Program-made: the position numbers and the translations under genes
Assembly: GCA_035646535.1 (NCBI GenBank)
Contig: DASRPD010000118.1
Span: forward strand, 1 to 31,067
Direction: 5' to 3'
Source: DASRPD01 sp035646535
GTDB lineage: Bacteria > Actinomycetota > Acidimicrobiia > IMCC26256 > JANYLB01
DNA: 31,067 nt
Notes under the pieces: generated by a model
What the model was told of the DNA's origin: nothing
Databases searched by the model: none
The model's input: only the letters and a program-made list of their open reading frames with translations
Shown: piece after piece, positions 13,258 through 21,432 of the stretch
How positions within the stretch are numbered: position 1 is the stretch's first letter
Layout of the letters: every line of letters begins with the position of its first letter

Positions 13258-14595
13258 ATGGCCTTCCTCCGCCGCAGCAGCCACGACCGTGAGATCGGGC
13301 GCCTGGCGATCCCGGCGTTCGGCGCGCTCGCCGCCGAGCCTCTCTATCTGTTGGTGGACACGGCGATCGTGGGCCACCTCGGAACCCGCCAGCTGGGCGG
13401 TCTCGCCATCGCCGGCATCGTGCTCACCGCGGTGTTCGGGTTGTGCAACTTCCTCGCGTATTCCACGACCGGCGCGGTGGCCCGGCGAATCGGCAGCGGC
13501 GACGTTCGCCGAGCAACCGCGATCGGCGTCGACGGGATGTGGCTCGCCGGCGGGCTGGGCCTCGCGCTCGCACTGATCGGCATCGTCGCCGCGCCGGCGA
13601 TCGTCGACGTCATGGGCGCTTCGAACAGTGTGCGGCCATTCGCGCTGAGCTACCTGCGCATCAGCCTGATCGGTGCGCCCGCGGTCCTCCTTGCTCTCGC
13701 GGGCGCGGGTTACCAACGCGGCCGCCAGGACACCAAGTCGACGTTGCTCATCGCGCTCGGCGCGAACCTGGCGAACCTCGGTATCGAGCTCGTCGCGGTC
13801 TACGGCCTCGGTCTCGGGATCGAGGGCTCCGCGTGGAGCACGGTGGTCGCGCAGTACGGCGCGGCGGCGGCCTACCTGGCGCTCGTGCTCGTGTCGGCCC
13901 GGCGGACCCGGGCGAGCCTGCGGCCCGACGCGGCAGGCATCCGTTCGACCGCGCGCATCGGCAGCCAGGTGATGGTGCGGACCGCCGCGTTGCTCATCGC
14001 ACTCTTGACGACCACCGCGCTCGCGGCCCGGGTGAGCACGAACGCAGTCGCGGCCCACCAGGTCGCCTTCCAGATCTGGGCCTTCCTGGCGCTCTCCCTC
14101 GACGCGATCGCCATCGCCGCGCAGGCGATGATCGGCCGATTTCTCGGCGCAGAGGATGCCGAGGAGGCCCACCGATCGGCGCGACGCATGATCGAGTGGA
14201 GCGTGCTCGTCGGCGTGGCGCTCGGCGCCGCACTGGCGCTGAGTCGGACGTGGCTCGTGCCACTGTTCACCGACGACCCGCAGGTGCGCGAGCTGGCGTC
14301 GCAGCTCCTGTTGATCGTCGCCGCGATGCAGCCGCTCAACGCGGTCGTCTTCGTGCTGGACGGCATCCTGCTCGGCGCGGGTGACTCCGCGTACCTCGCG
14401 GTCGCGATGGTCGCAGCCCTGGGCGCGTTCGCGATCGCCGCGGTCGTGGTCGTGGTGCTCGACGGAGGCCTGTTCGCGATCTGGGGCGCTCTGTGCGTCC
14501 TCATGGTGGCCCGCCTGATCGGCATGGGCGCACGGTTCCTGCGTGGGGGCTGGCAAGTCACCGGCGCGGTCCGCGCGAGCCGCGCCCGGTCCTGA
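13258..14595 (+). CDS. MATE family efflux transporter (DinF-like)
   Basis: 445 aa with twelve hydrophobic segments in two similar halves, the length and topology of MATE transporters. REIGRLAIPAFGALAAEPLYLLVDTAIVGHLGTRQLGGLAIAG in the first 60 residues (split here for reading) is the family's N-terminal signature, with the conserved Pro and the Val-Asp-Thr-Ala pattern of helix 1; the second half repeats it as VSTNAVAAHQVAFQIWAF. These proteins export drugs or metabolites with a cation gradient; DinF-type members are linked to stress. The frame is open from 13093, but homology starts at ATG 13258. No strong ribosome site is visible. Confidence 0.9.
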   Translation: MAFLRRSSHDREIGRLAIPAFGALAAEPLYLLVDTAIVGHLGTRQLGGLAIAGIVLTAVFGLCNFLAYSTTGAVARRIGSGDVRRATAIGVDGMWLAGGLGLALALIGIVAAPAIVDVMGASNSVRPFALSYLRISLIGAPAVLLALAGAGYQRGRQDTKSTLLIALGANLANLGIELVAVYGLGLGIEGSAWSTVVAQYGAAAAYLALVLVSARRTRASLRPDAAGIRSTARIGSQVMVRTAALLIALLTTTALAARVSTNAVAAHQVAFQIWAFLALSLDAIAIAAQAMIGRFLGAEDAEEAHRSARRMIEWSVLVGVALGAALALSRTWLVPLFTDDPQVRELASQLLLIVAAMQPLNAVVFVLDGILLGAGDSAYLAVAMVAALGAFAIAAVVVVVLDGGLFAIWGALCVLMVARLIGMGARFLRGGWQVTGAVRASRARS

Positions 14596-14602
14596 GCCGC
14601 CC

Positions 14603-14618
14603 TCGGGCGCGAGCCCGA
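14603..14618. terminator. candidate hairpin between convergent genes
   Basis: TCGGGC-GCGA-GCCCGA, a 6-bp stem capped by a GNRA-type tetraloop, lies 7 bp after the MATE stop, between the convergent MATE and NlpC/P60 genes. It has no T-run, so termination here is a guess; it could serve both strands. Confidence 0.3.
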
Positions 14619-14661
14619 ACGAGCAGCGCCCGGGTTTCCGGCCCCGGGCCGGCCGCAGGGC

Positions 14662-15963
14662 TCAGGGCATCGGGCGTGACGCCCCGGCGAAGCTTCCCGG
14701 GTTCGTGTCGGACGACTCCACGACCACGCCGTAGGCCCGTCCCTTGGCTTCCACGGTGTAGCCGGCGCCGATGTACATGACGACGTGCTCGCTGCCGCCG
14801 GGTCCGTAGGTCAGGAGATCACCGGGACGGAGGTCAACCGGCTCGACGCGGATTCCCGAGCTGAGCTGAGCCCCGGAGAAGTGCGGCAGCGCGATCCCGT
14901 TCTGGGCCCACGCGCGCTTGGTCAGCCCGGAACAGTCGTAGCGGGATGGGCCTGCGGTTGCGTACACGTAATCCTTGCCGACCTGTGAGAGGGCGAAGTA
15001 CATGGCCCGCAGTGCCGGTGCGGCGGTGACCGCCCAGGTGGCCTCGAGGTCGTCGCCGACCACGCTGGTTGTGCGGGTGAGCGCCGCGATCAGCTCGGCG
15101 CGGGCAACGTCGTAGCGGGCAACCCGTTCGGCGACGGCCGTCGGGTCGGACGCAAGACCGACCGCCACGTAGGCCTCATCGGCGGCGCGCGCCGCTCGAG
15201 CGATGTCACTGGGGCCGGCACCGGCCGGCGTGAGGGCACCGACGCTGCCGACACTCGCGGTGGCTGCGGCGAGCTTGGCGACGATGCCGTCGCGAGTGTC
15301 TCGGATCTCCCGACTGGAGTCGTCGAGGGTGGTGACCAGCCGGTCGAGGCGATCGAGCTCGTCGCGTCGCTCCTCGATCAGGGCTTCGAGGTCGCTGATC
15401 TCGCGGCGATCGGCCCGGTCCGCAGCGCGGGTGAGGCCGCGGATGCGTTCCGCCATCACTCCCGGTTCGACGAGCTGGTCGAACGCAGCGTCGGATGCGG
15501 TCATCTCGTAGGCCCGCACGATCCGGTCGATGCGACGTTCTCGCGCCTCGGCCAGCGTCTGGCGGGACGTGCGCAGCTCCGCGGACGCCTGTTCCGTGCG
15601 GGCGAGCGCGCTGACGCGCCGGTCGGCCAAACCGGCCAGCGCCGCGTCCAGTCGATCGAGGTCGGCGCTTGCCGCGTCGAGCGAGTCGGCGGGCAGCGAC
15701 CGCTCGCCGCCGGGATCAGGCTCGCCGCCTTCGACCACCGGCACGGTGGGCTGGGTCGCGGGCGCCACCGCCGGCGAGGTGGTCGAGGTCGTGGTCGAGG
15801 TCGAGGATTCCTCGGGAGCGGGCGCGGCGGCGACCGGAGCACTGTCCAGGCCCGCCAGTCCGCCGCCGAGCACGAGTCCGGCGGCCACAGAAACCGCGAG
15901 GGCGCGACCCACCGTGCCTCGCCGAGTGCGTCGGCGAATCGAGATCCAGTGGTGGCGCGTCAC
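14662..15963 (-). CDS. secreted NlpC/P60 peptidoglycan hydrolase (RipA-like)
   Basis: 433 aa from GTG 15963 with AGGGAGG nine bases upstream. Residues 1-47 form a long signal peptide (twin-Arg-containing basic head, then ALAVSVAAGLVLGGGLAGL and VAAAPAP). A Thr/Pro-rich linker (51-92) and long heptad-like helices (about 93-235) form a coiled coil as in RipA-type enzymes. The NlpC/P60 domain covers about 318-425: YDCSGLTKRAW with catalytic C344, SEHVVMYIG with H393, and E405 in YTVEAKG as a possible third residue. It should cleave stem peptides in peptidoglycan outside the membrane, with the coiled coil as inhibitory or recruiting region. Confidence 0.9.
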   Translation of the reverse strand: MTRHHWISIRRRTRRGTVGRALAVSVAAGLVLGGGLAGLDSAPVAAAPAPEESSTSTTTSTTSPAVAPATQPTVPVVEGGEPDPGGERSLPADSLDAASADLDRLDAALAGLADRRVSALARTEQASAELRTSRQTLAEARERRIDRIVRAYEMTASDAAFDQLVEPGVMAERIRGLTRAADRADRREISDLEALIEERRDELDRLDRLVTTLDDSSREIRDTRDGIVAKLAAATASVGSVGALTPAGAGPSDIARAARAADEAYVAVGLASDPTAVAERVARYDVARAELIAALTRTTSVVGDDLEATWAVTAAPALRAMYFALSQVGKDYVYATAGPSRYDCSGLTKRAWAQNGIALPHFSGAQLSSGIRVEPVDLRPGDLLTYGPGGSEHVVMYIGAGYTVEAKGRAYGVVVESSDTNPGSFAGASRPMP

Positions 15964-15995
15964 CGTGAGGGGCCTCCCTGCCGTTCACGAAGCCG

Positions 15996-16001
15996 ACAGT
16001 A
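15996..16001 (-). promoter_or_regulatory. -10 element for the NlpC/P60 gene
   Basis: TACTGT on the minus strand, preceded by CCA, lies 32 bases upstream of the GTG start. It would give a leader of about 25 nt containing the AGGGAGG ribosome site. No convincing -35 is seen. Confidence 0.35.
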
Positions 16002-16078
16002 TGGCCGACCTGCCCGGCCCGCGGGCATAGGCCCCTGGTCTCAGCCGCCCGATCCGCCCAGTTGCGTGGGAGCCGCCG

Positions 16079-17137
16079 ATGCGGTTGTCTCGCGGTGTGC
16101 CCGAGCGCTCCGATCGCCCTGTCCCCGATCCGGTACCCGATCGGCCGGGCGCGGGCAGACCCGAGCCGCGCGCGCCCTGGGCCCCGCCCCCAGGCGTCAC
16201 CGCGCCGGCCTCGCCTGAACAGGAGGCGGCGGCGGAACCGGACCTCGGCCTGAGCCCGGACTCGGCCACCGCGACCGGCCGCTCGCTGGTGCCGCTCGCC
16301 ACCAGCACAGAAAGCCGGGAGGAGCTGGACCTGGAGCCGCCCGACGCGGAGCTGCGCCGGAGCGACGTCGACGCGTGGGGCCGCAGCGAGCGTGCGCGGG
16401 CACTGGCGCGCAGCCTCTACGACCCGCTCTACCGGTACTGGTTCCGCGCCGAGTGGGAGGGCCTCGAGAACATCCCGACCGACGGCGGCGCGCTGCTCGT
16501 CTCGAACCACGCCGGGGCCATCCCGTCCGACGCGCCGGTGATCATGCACGGCATCGAGGTCGAGCTCCAACGGGCCGTGTACGGCCTGGCCGAGAACCTC
16601 TTCCGGGCGTTGCCGGTGATCGGCACGCTCTGGAGTCGCGCGGGTGGTGTGCCCGCGCATCCCGACAACGCGTACCGCCTGCTGCACGACGAACGCCGCC
16701 TCGTCCTCCTGTTCCCGGAGGGGGCGAAAGGCACGGGCAAGCACTACCGAGACCGGTACCAGCTGCGGCGGTTCGGCCGCGGTGGCTTCGTCGAGATCGC
16801 GATGCGCGCCGGTGTTCCGATCGTACCGATCGCGGTCGTCGGAGCCGAGGAGTCGATGCCGATCGTCTTCAAGAGCAAACGCCTCGCGAAGCTGTTCGGC
16901 ATCCCGTATTTCCCGGTGACCGCGAACACCCTGCTGTTCGGCCCGGCCGGGCTCGTGACGTACTTGCCCGCGAAGTTCAAGCTGCGGGTGCTCCCGCCGG
17001 TGCACCTCGACGCCGAGCCCGACCAGGAGCGCTACTCACGGAGCCGGGTGATGGAAGAGTCCGAGAAGATCCGCGACCAGATTCAGGTCGCGCTCTACGA
17101 CATGCTGCGCGCGCGACGCAGCGTCTGGTTCGGATAG
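16079..17137 (+). CDS. PlsC-like lysophospholipid/diacylglycerol acyltransferase
   Basis: 352 aa from ATG 16079, with GGAG seven bases upstream. Residues 1-100 are Pro/Arg-rich and probably disordered. The acyltransferase domain covers about 115-330: VSNHAGAIPSD (N143, H144, D151) is the catalytic NHx6D variant seen in the hemolysin/DAGAT-like branch, and LLFPEGAKGTGKHY (211-223) is the glycerol-phosphate-binding FPEG block. It should transfer acyl groups to a lipid acceptor at the membrane. It is followed after 3 bp by an NAD-epimerase-like gene, a pairing seen as Rv0502/Rv0501 in M. tuberculosis in the other order. The N-terminal extension is longer than usual; a later start is possible. 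Confidence 0.86.
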   Translation: MRLSRGVPERSDRPVPDPVPDRPGAGRPEPRAPWAPPPGVTAPASPEQEAAAEPDLGLSPDSATATGRSLVPLATSTESREELDLEPPDAELRRSDVDAWGRSERARALARSLYDPLYRYWFRAEWEGLENIPTDGGALLVSNHAGAIPSDAPVIMHGIEVELQRAVYGLAENLFRALPVIGTLWSRAGGVPAHPDNAYRLLHDERRLVLLFPEGAKGTGKHYRDRYQLRRFGRGGFVEIAMRAGVPIVPIAVVGAEESMPIVFKSKRLAKLFGIPYFPVTANTLLFGPAGLVTYLPAKFKLRVLPPVHLDAEPDQERYSRSRVMEESEKIRDQIQVALYDMLRARRSVWFG

Positions 17138-17140
17138 GAC

Positions 17141-18175
17141 ATGCGGGTTCTCGTCACCGGCCTCGGCACCTTCTGGGGCAGCCGGCTCGCCCAGCAGCTC
17201 GAACAACGCGACGACGTCGAGATCGTCGTCGGCCTGGACACGACCGAGCCGCGGCTGCCGCTCGAACGCACCGAGTTCGTGAAGGCAGACTCTTCGTACT
17301 CGATCCTGGCTCGGATCGTGCGGGCCACCGAGGTCGACACGGTGCTGCACACTCACCTGCTCGTCGATTCCACCCAAGCGAGCGGGCGCGCCCTGCACGA
17401 GATCAATGTGATCGGCACGATGAACCTGCTCGCCGCCGCCGGCACCGCCGGGAGCACGGTGCGCAAGGTCGTCGTCAAGAGCTCGGCACTGGTATACGGC
17501 GCCAACTTCCAGGACCCGTGCGTGTTCAGCGAGGACATGGACCGCACCCGCGCGGCGCGCACTCCCGTGGAGCGATCACTGCTCGAGTCGGCGCGGTTCT
17601 TTCGCGACTTCGCGCAGGACAACCCGCACATCACGGTCACCAAGCTGCGCTTCAGCAACGTCTTGGGCGACGACATCGACACCGTGTTCTCCAGGGCGCT
17701 GCACATGCCCGTCATCCCGGAGGTGTTGGGCTTCGACCCTCGGCTCCAGTTCACCCACGAGGATGACGTCACCGGCGCGCTCCTGTACGCGACCACCCAT
17801 GACGTGCCGGGTATCTACAACGTGGCCGGCGACGGCCAGATCCCGTGGAGCGAGGTATGCGCCGTCGTCGGAAAACGCCGCATCCCACTGCCGCCGTTGC
17901 TCACCAACTGGGCGGTGGAGCCGCTGCGCATCGCCCGCGTGCTCGACCTGCCGCCGGAGATGCTCGCGCTCTTGCGCTACGGCCGGGTCGTTGACAACCA
18001 CCGGTTCAAACGGGCGGGCTATCGCTACCGGTATTCGACGATCGGCACGGTCGACGCGTTCGCCCGCGGGATGCGTCTCGAGCGCAGCGTCGGCGACAGC
18101 CACCCGAGCTATCGCTACGAACGTGACGTCGAGTCGTTCTTCCGTCACTCGCCCGCAGTGATACACGAGCCGTGA
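17141..18175 (+). CDS. SDR/NAD-dependent epimerase-like protein lacking YxxxK
   Basis: 344 aa. The N-terminus MRVLVTGLGTFWGSRLA is a Rossmann strand with glycine motif (G7, G9, G13), and GLDTTEPR marks the acidic residue that selects NAD. VVKSSALVYG carries the usual Ser114/115. The YxxxK catalytic pair should follow some 25-30 residues later, but the sequence there is RTPVERSLLESARFF (141-154), with neither Tyr nor Lys in register. LRFSNVLG and QFTHEDDVTGAL are standard later SDR blocks. It may bind a nucleotide or sugar without redox catalysis, or use other residues. It lies between acyltransferase and crotonase-like genes and overlaps the latter by GTGA. Confidence 0.84.
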   Translation: MRVLVTGLGTFWGSRLAQQLEQRDDVEIVVGLDTTEPRLPLERTEFVKADSSYSILARIVRATEVDTVLHTHLLVDSTQASGRALHEINVIGTMNLLAAAGTAGSTVRKVVVKSSALVYGANFQDPCVFSEDMDRTRAARTPVERSLLESARFFRDFAQDNPHITVTKLRFSNVLGDDIDTVFSRALHMPVIPEVLGFDPRLQFTHEDDVTGALLYATTHDVPGIYNVAGDGQIPWSEVCAVVGKRRIPLPPLLTNWAVEPLRIARVLDLPPEMLALLRYGRVVDNHRFKRAGYRYRYSTIGTVDAFARGMRLERSVGDSHPSYRYERDVESFFRHSPAVIHEP

Positions 18176-18903
18176 CCCTCCACATCGAGCGACGCGACCG
18201 GGTCGCGATCCTCACCCTCGACGATGCCGAGCGCCGCAACGCCCTGACCGACCCGCTCGTGGCCGACATCGTCGCCTCGATGGGCGCACTCGAGGCCGAC
18301 GACTCGGTCGGGGCCGTCGTCATCACCGGCGCGCCGCCCGCGTTCTGCGCCGGCGCCGACCTGGCCAACCTGACGTCGCTCTCGTCCGGCGGGAACCAGG
18401 ATCCCGAAGGGGTGCGCGAGATCTACGAGGGGTTCCTGCGCGTCCACTCCTCGTCCCTGCCGACGATCGCTGCGGTCAACGGCCCGGCGGTCGGCGCCGG
18501 GTTCAACCTCGCGCTCGCCTGCGACCTACGCCTGGTGAGCCCGCGCGCACGGTTCGACTCCCGGTTCGTCCAGATCGGCCTGCACCCGGGTGGTGGCCAC
18601 ACGTGGCTCCTCGAACGCGCGGTCGGACCGCAGGCCGCCGCGGCGATGGTGCTGTTCGGCGAGCGAATCGACGGCGAGACCGCGGTGACACGAGGACTGG
18701 CGTGGGCCTGCGTCGCCGAGGACGGGCTCGTGGACGCGGCGGTCGCGCTGGCGGACCGCGCGGCCCGGGCCCCGGTTGATCTCGTCGCCGCGGCCAAGGC
18801 GAGCCTTCGTGAGGCCCCGTTCGCCGAGACGTTCGAGCACCATCTCCGCGCCGAGCTCGACCGCCAGGTCTGGTCGTTCCGTCAGGGTTACTTGAAGATC
18901 TGA
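18172..18903 (+). CDS. crotonase-fold protein lacking both hydratase glutamates
   Basis: 243 aa. AFCAGADLANL (residues 57-67) and NGPAVGAGFNLALACDLRL (103-121) are the oxyanion-hole loops of the enoyl-CoA hydratase/isomerase superfamily, so acyl-CoA binding is likely. The first catalytic Glu position is N112 and the second is F132 (in ARFDSRFVQIG). Classical hydration therefore looks impossible; isomerase, thioesterase-like or non-catalytic roles remain open. GTG 18172 overlaps the epimerase-like stop. The 3' end overlaps the convergent GNAT gene by 16 bp. Confidence 0.86.
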   Translation: MTLHIERRDRVAILTLDDAERRNALTDPLVADIVASMGALEADDSVGAVVITGAPPAFCAGADLANLTSLSSGGNQDPEGVREIYEGFLRVHSSSLPTIAAVNGPAVGAGFNLALACDLRLVSPRARFDSRFVQIGLHPGGGHTWLLERAVGPQAAAAMVLFGERIDGETAVTRGLAWACVAEDGLVDAAVALADRAARAPVDLVAAAKASLREAPFAETFEHHLRAELDRQVWSFRQGYLKI

Positions 18904-19568
18904 CCCGAGCTGGGCTCGGTGCACGCCGGAGCGGTCAGGAAGCGGGCCGTGAGCTCGGCCCGACGGGCCTCCCACTCCTCCACGGTCATGGCGTAGCGGA
19001 CGTGGTCTTCGTAGACGCCGCGTATCTGCAGGAATCGACGGGCGGTGCCCTCGTCGCGCAGGCCGAGCTTCTCGGCGACGCGCCGACTCGCCTGGTTGCG
19101 GGGCACGATGGCGGCCTCGAGCCGGTGCAGGCCGAGGTCCTCGAAGCCGTACCGCAGCACGGCCGCGACGCCTTCGGGCACCAAGCCCTGCCCGGCGTGG
19201 TCACGACCGATCCAGTAGCCGACGAACGCGGACTGGAAGGGTCCACGCTGGACGCTGCCGAGGCTGACCTCACCGACGAGCTCGCCGCCGGTCTTGTCGG
19301 CGGTGTCGTCGACGCCGGCGGTACGCAGGAACATCCCGAACCCGTACGCGGCGTCGAAGTGACGTTGACGGTCCCACGCGCCACACCGAGCCCGGAAGGC
19401 CTCCCGATCCGTGGCGGGGTCAGGGCTGTTGCGCTCAGGCAACGGTTCCCACGGCTCGAGCCAGTCGCGACTGCGCAGGCGCACAGCCCTCCAGGCCGCG
19501 TGGTCGGGACCGCGGAGGGGGCGGAGCAACACGCGCGCTCCAGTGAGCACGGGACCTTCGTCACGCAC
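18888..19568 (-). CDS. GNAT family N-acetyltransferase (RimJ-like)
   Basis: 226 aa from GTG 19568. VLTGARVLLRPLRGPDHAAWRAVRLRSRDWLEPWEP in the first ~45 residues is the RimJ/RimL-type opening, GYWIGRDHAGQGLVPEGVAAVLRYGF (about 125-150) is the acetyl-CoA pyrophosphate-binding motif A, and LEAAIVPRNQASRRVAEKLGLRDEG is motif B. Proteins of this type acetylate N-terminal residues of ribosomal proteins or small amines; the target here is unknown. The start is chosen because a leaderless-type -10 precedes it. It is divergent from oligoribonuclease with only 27 bp between starts. Confidence 0.86.
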   Translation of the reverse strand: MRDEGPVLTGARVLLRPLRGPDHAAWRAVRLRSRDWLEPWEPLPERNSPDPATDREAFRARCGAWDRQRHFDAAYGFGMFLRTAGVDDTADKTGGELVGEVSLGSVQRGPFQSAFVGYWIGRDHAGQGLVPEGVAAVLRYGFEDLGLHRLEAAIVPRNQASRRVAEKLGLRDEGTARRFLQIRGVYEDHVRYAMTVEEWEARRAELTARFLTAPACTEPSSGQIFK

Positions 19569-19576
19569 GGCGCCCG

Positions 19577-19589
19577 AGGTTAGTAGCGT
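19577..19589. promoter_or_regulatory. back-to-back leaderless promoters for GNAT and oligoribonuclease
   Basis: TAGCGT (19584-19589) stands six bases before the plus-strand GTG at 19596. TAACCT (19582-19577, minus strand) stands eight bases before the minus-strand GTG at 19568. With 27 bp between start codons, both transcripts must begin at or next to their start codons, and each -10 lies in the other's -10/-35 region. Confidence 0.5.
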
Positions 19590-19595
19590 GCCGCC

Positions 19596-20201
19596 GTGAC
19601 CGAAGACCCGCTCGTGTGGATCGACTTGGAGATGACCGGTCTCGACACCGCTCGTCACGGGATCGTCGAGATTGCAGTGCTCGTCACCGATTCCGACCTG
19701 ACCGTGGTCGATGACGGCATCGACATCGTCGTCCACCAGCCTCGCGACGTGCTCGCCGCGATGGACGACTTCGTGCGGACCATGCACACCAAGAGCGGGC
19801 TGCTCGAGGCGATCGAGGCGTCGACGACCTCACTCGACGCCGCCGGGGCCGAAGTGCTCGGGTATATCCGGGGCCATGCCTCCACACCGGCACGGGCGCC
19901 GCTGTGCGGCAACTCGATCGGAGTCGACCGCCGCTTCCTCGATCGGTATCTCCCCGACGTGGATCAGTACCTCCACTACCGCAGCATCGACGTGTCCTCG
20001 TTCAAGGAGCTGTGTCGGCGCTGGTACCCCGCGGTGTACAAGGGCCGTCCGGACAAGCAGGGGGCCCACCGCGCGCTCGACGACATCCGCGAATCACTCG
20101 ACGAGATGCGCTATTACCGCGCCCACATGCTCCGGGCCCCCGAACACGATGAGGCCACACCCGAGCACCCGGGCACGGATTCGGATGGTGCGGCGGGCTA
20201 G
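19596..20201 (+). CDS. orn: oligoribonuclease
   Basis: 201 aa. DEDDh exonuclease motifs are in order: WIDLEMTGLD (D10, E12), CGNSIGVDRRFLD (D111) and GAHRALDDIRES (H158, D163); YLHYRSIDVSSFKEL is also typical of Orn. The enzyme clears 2-5 nt RNA oligomers, including pGpG from c-di-GMP turnover, in the cytoplasm. The C-terminal 20 residues are an acidic tail without conserved content. Its stop shares the palindrome CTAG with the stop of the convergent aminotransferase gene. Confidence 0.95.
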   Translation: MTEDPLVWIDLEMTGLDTARHGIVEIAVLVTDSDLTVVDDGIDIVVHQPRDVLAAMDDFVRTMHTKSGLLEAIEASTTSLDAAGAEVLGYIRGHASTPARAPLCGNSIGVDRRFLDRYLPDVDQYLHYRSIDVSSFKELCRRWYPAVYKGRPDKQGAHRALDDIRESLDEMRYYRAHMLRAPEHDEATPEHPGTDSDGAAG

Positions 20202-21295
20202 CTCGCGATCAGCTCGTCGAGCGCGCCGAGCAGCGCCGTGACCGAGCGTTCCCGTGCGGAGTGACCCATGAGGCCGATCCGCCAGGCCTTCCCGGCGAAT
20301 TCGCCGAGCCCACCGCCGATCTCGATGCCGTAGCGCTCGAGCAGCGCGCGACGCGTGGCCGCGTCGTCGACACCGGCGGGCAGCGCTACCAATGTGAGCT
20401 GCGGGAGGCGGTGACCATCTTCGGCCGGCAGCTCGAAGCCCCGCTCGCCCAGCTCACGCTGCAGCCGCTCGCCCACGCCTCGGTGGCGCGCCCAGGCGGC
20501 GTCGAGACCCTCGTCGAGCACCGCACCGAGCGCCGCGTGCAGAGCGAAGATCATCGAGATCGGCGCGGTGTGGTGGTACTTGCGGGCCGCGCCGACGTAG
20601 TCGCCGATCAGGCCGAGATCGAGGTACCAGGACTGGGGCGGCGTCGAGCGCCCTCGGATCCTCTCGACCGCCCGGGCCGAGAACGTGACCGGTGAGAGCC
20701 CGGGGGGGACACCGAGACACTTCTGAGTGCCCGAATAGCACGCGTCGATCCCCCACTCGTCGACCGCCACAGGAATGCCGCCGAGCGAGGTCACGGTGTC
20801 GACGAGGAGCAAGGTGTCGGTGTCACGCAACGTCGCGAGCGGGGCAATCGTGTTCTCCACTCCGGTCGACGTCTCCGCGTGGACCACAGCCACGAGGCGC
20901 GCGTCGGGATGGGAGCGTTGCGCGTCGAGCAACCGCTGCGGGTCGAGCGTGCGACCCCACGGTGCGTCGACCCGCACGACCTCGGCGCCGGCGCGGCGCG
21001 CGACCTCGCACATGCGCTCGCCGAAGACACCGTTGACGCCGACGATGACGGTGTCGCCCGGCTCGACGAGGTTGACGAAGCACGCTTCCATCCCGGCCGA
21101 ACCGGTGCCGCTGACCGGAAGTGTGAGCGCATTGTCGGTGCGGAACACCGCCCGTAGTCGCGCTGCGGTCTCGTCGAGCAGCGCGAGGAACTCCGGGTCG
21201 AGATGGCCGAGCAGCGGGCGGGCGAACGCGGCCGCAACCTCGGGATAGGGGTTTGACGGGCCGGGGCCCAACAAGAGTCGGTCACTGAGCAACAT
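20198..21295 (-). CDS. class V aminotransferase (alanine/serine-glyoxylate type)
   Basis: 365 aa from ATG 21295 (MLLSDRLLLGPGPSNPYPEV). LLGPGPSN is the usual start of alanine-glyoxylate/serine-glyoxylate aminotransferases; SGTGSAGMEA binds the PLP phosphate; HAETSTGVEN and LLLVDTVTSLGG place the aspartate that contacts PLP nitrogen; CYSGTQKCLGVPPGL supplies the Schiff-base lysine K192. The C-terminal GIEIGGGLGEFAGKAWRIGLMG is the substrate-arginine region. It interconverts glyoxylate and an amino acid; which donor is used is not decidable. The longer frame (to 21412) crosses the ppx terminator and is rejected. Confidence 0.91.
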   Translation of the reverse strand: MLLSDRLLLGPGPSNPYPEVAAAFARPLLGHLDPEFLALLDETAARLRAVFRTDNALTLPVSGTGSAGMEACFVNLVEPGDTVIVGVNGVFGERMCEVARRAGAEVVRVDAPWGRTLDPQRLLDAQRSHPDARLVAVVHAETSTGVENTIAPLATLRDTDTLLLVDTVTSLGGIPVAVDEWGIDACYSGTQKCLGVPPGLSPVTFSARAVERIRGRSTPPQSWYLDLGLIGDYVGAARKYHHTAPISMIFALHAALGAVLDEGLDAAWARHRGVGERLQRELGERGFELPAEDGHRLPQLTLVALPAGVDDAATRRALLERYGIEIGGGLGEFAGKAWRIGLMGHSARERSVTALLGALDELIAS

Positions 21296-21301
21296 CGGCG
21301 G

Positions 21302-21307
21302 ATCGTA
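21302..21307 (-). promoter_or_regulatory. leaderless-type -10 of the aminotransferase gene
   Basis: TACGAT on the minus strand, six bases before ATG 21295. There is no ribosome site in the intervening CCGCCG, consistent with a leaderless transcript. Confidence 0.5.
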
Positions 21308-21372
21308 TCGGCCGACGATTCCATCCCCCGACGCTCCGAGAGGGCCGACTGCCCCACCCCCCTCACGCTTGA

Positions 21373-21409
21373 GCGTCGCAGGCCGGGGATAATCCCCGGC
21401 CTGCGACGC
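21373..21409 (-). terminator. 16-bp perfect hairpin after the ppx operon
   Basis: GCGTCGCAGGCCGGGG (21373-21388) and CCCCGGCCTGCGACGC (21394-21409) are perfect inverted repeats with a 5-nt ATAAT loop. It starts 23 bp after the ppx stop and lies upstream of the aminotransferase promoter, so it should insulate the two. No T-run follows, as often in high-GC actinobacteria. Confidence 0.75.
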
Positions 21410-21432
21410 CAAAGCAGATCAGGTTGGGCGGA

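Noticed and set aside
12865..14556. 563-aa minus-strand open frame
   Set aside because: Antisense to the MATE transporter gene; Arg/His/Asp-rich shadow translation.
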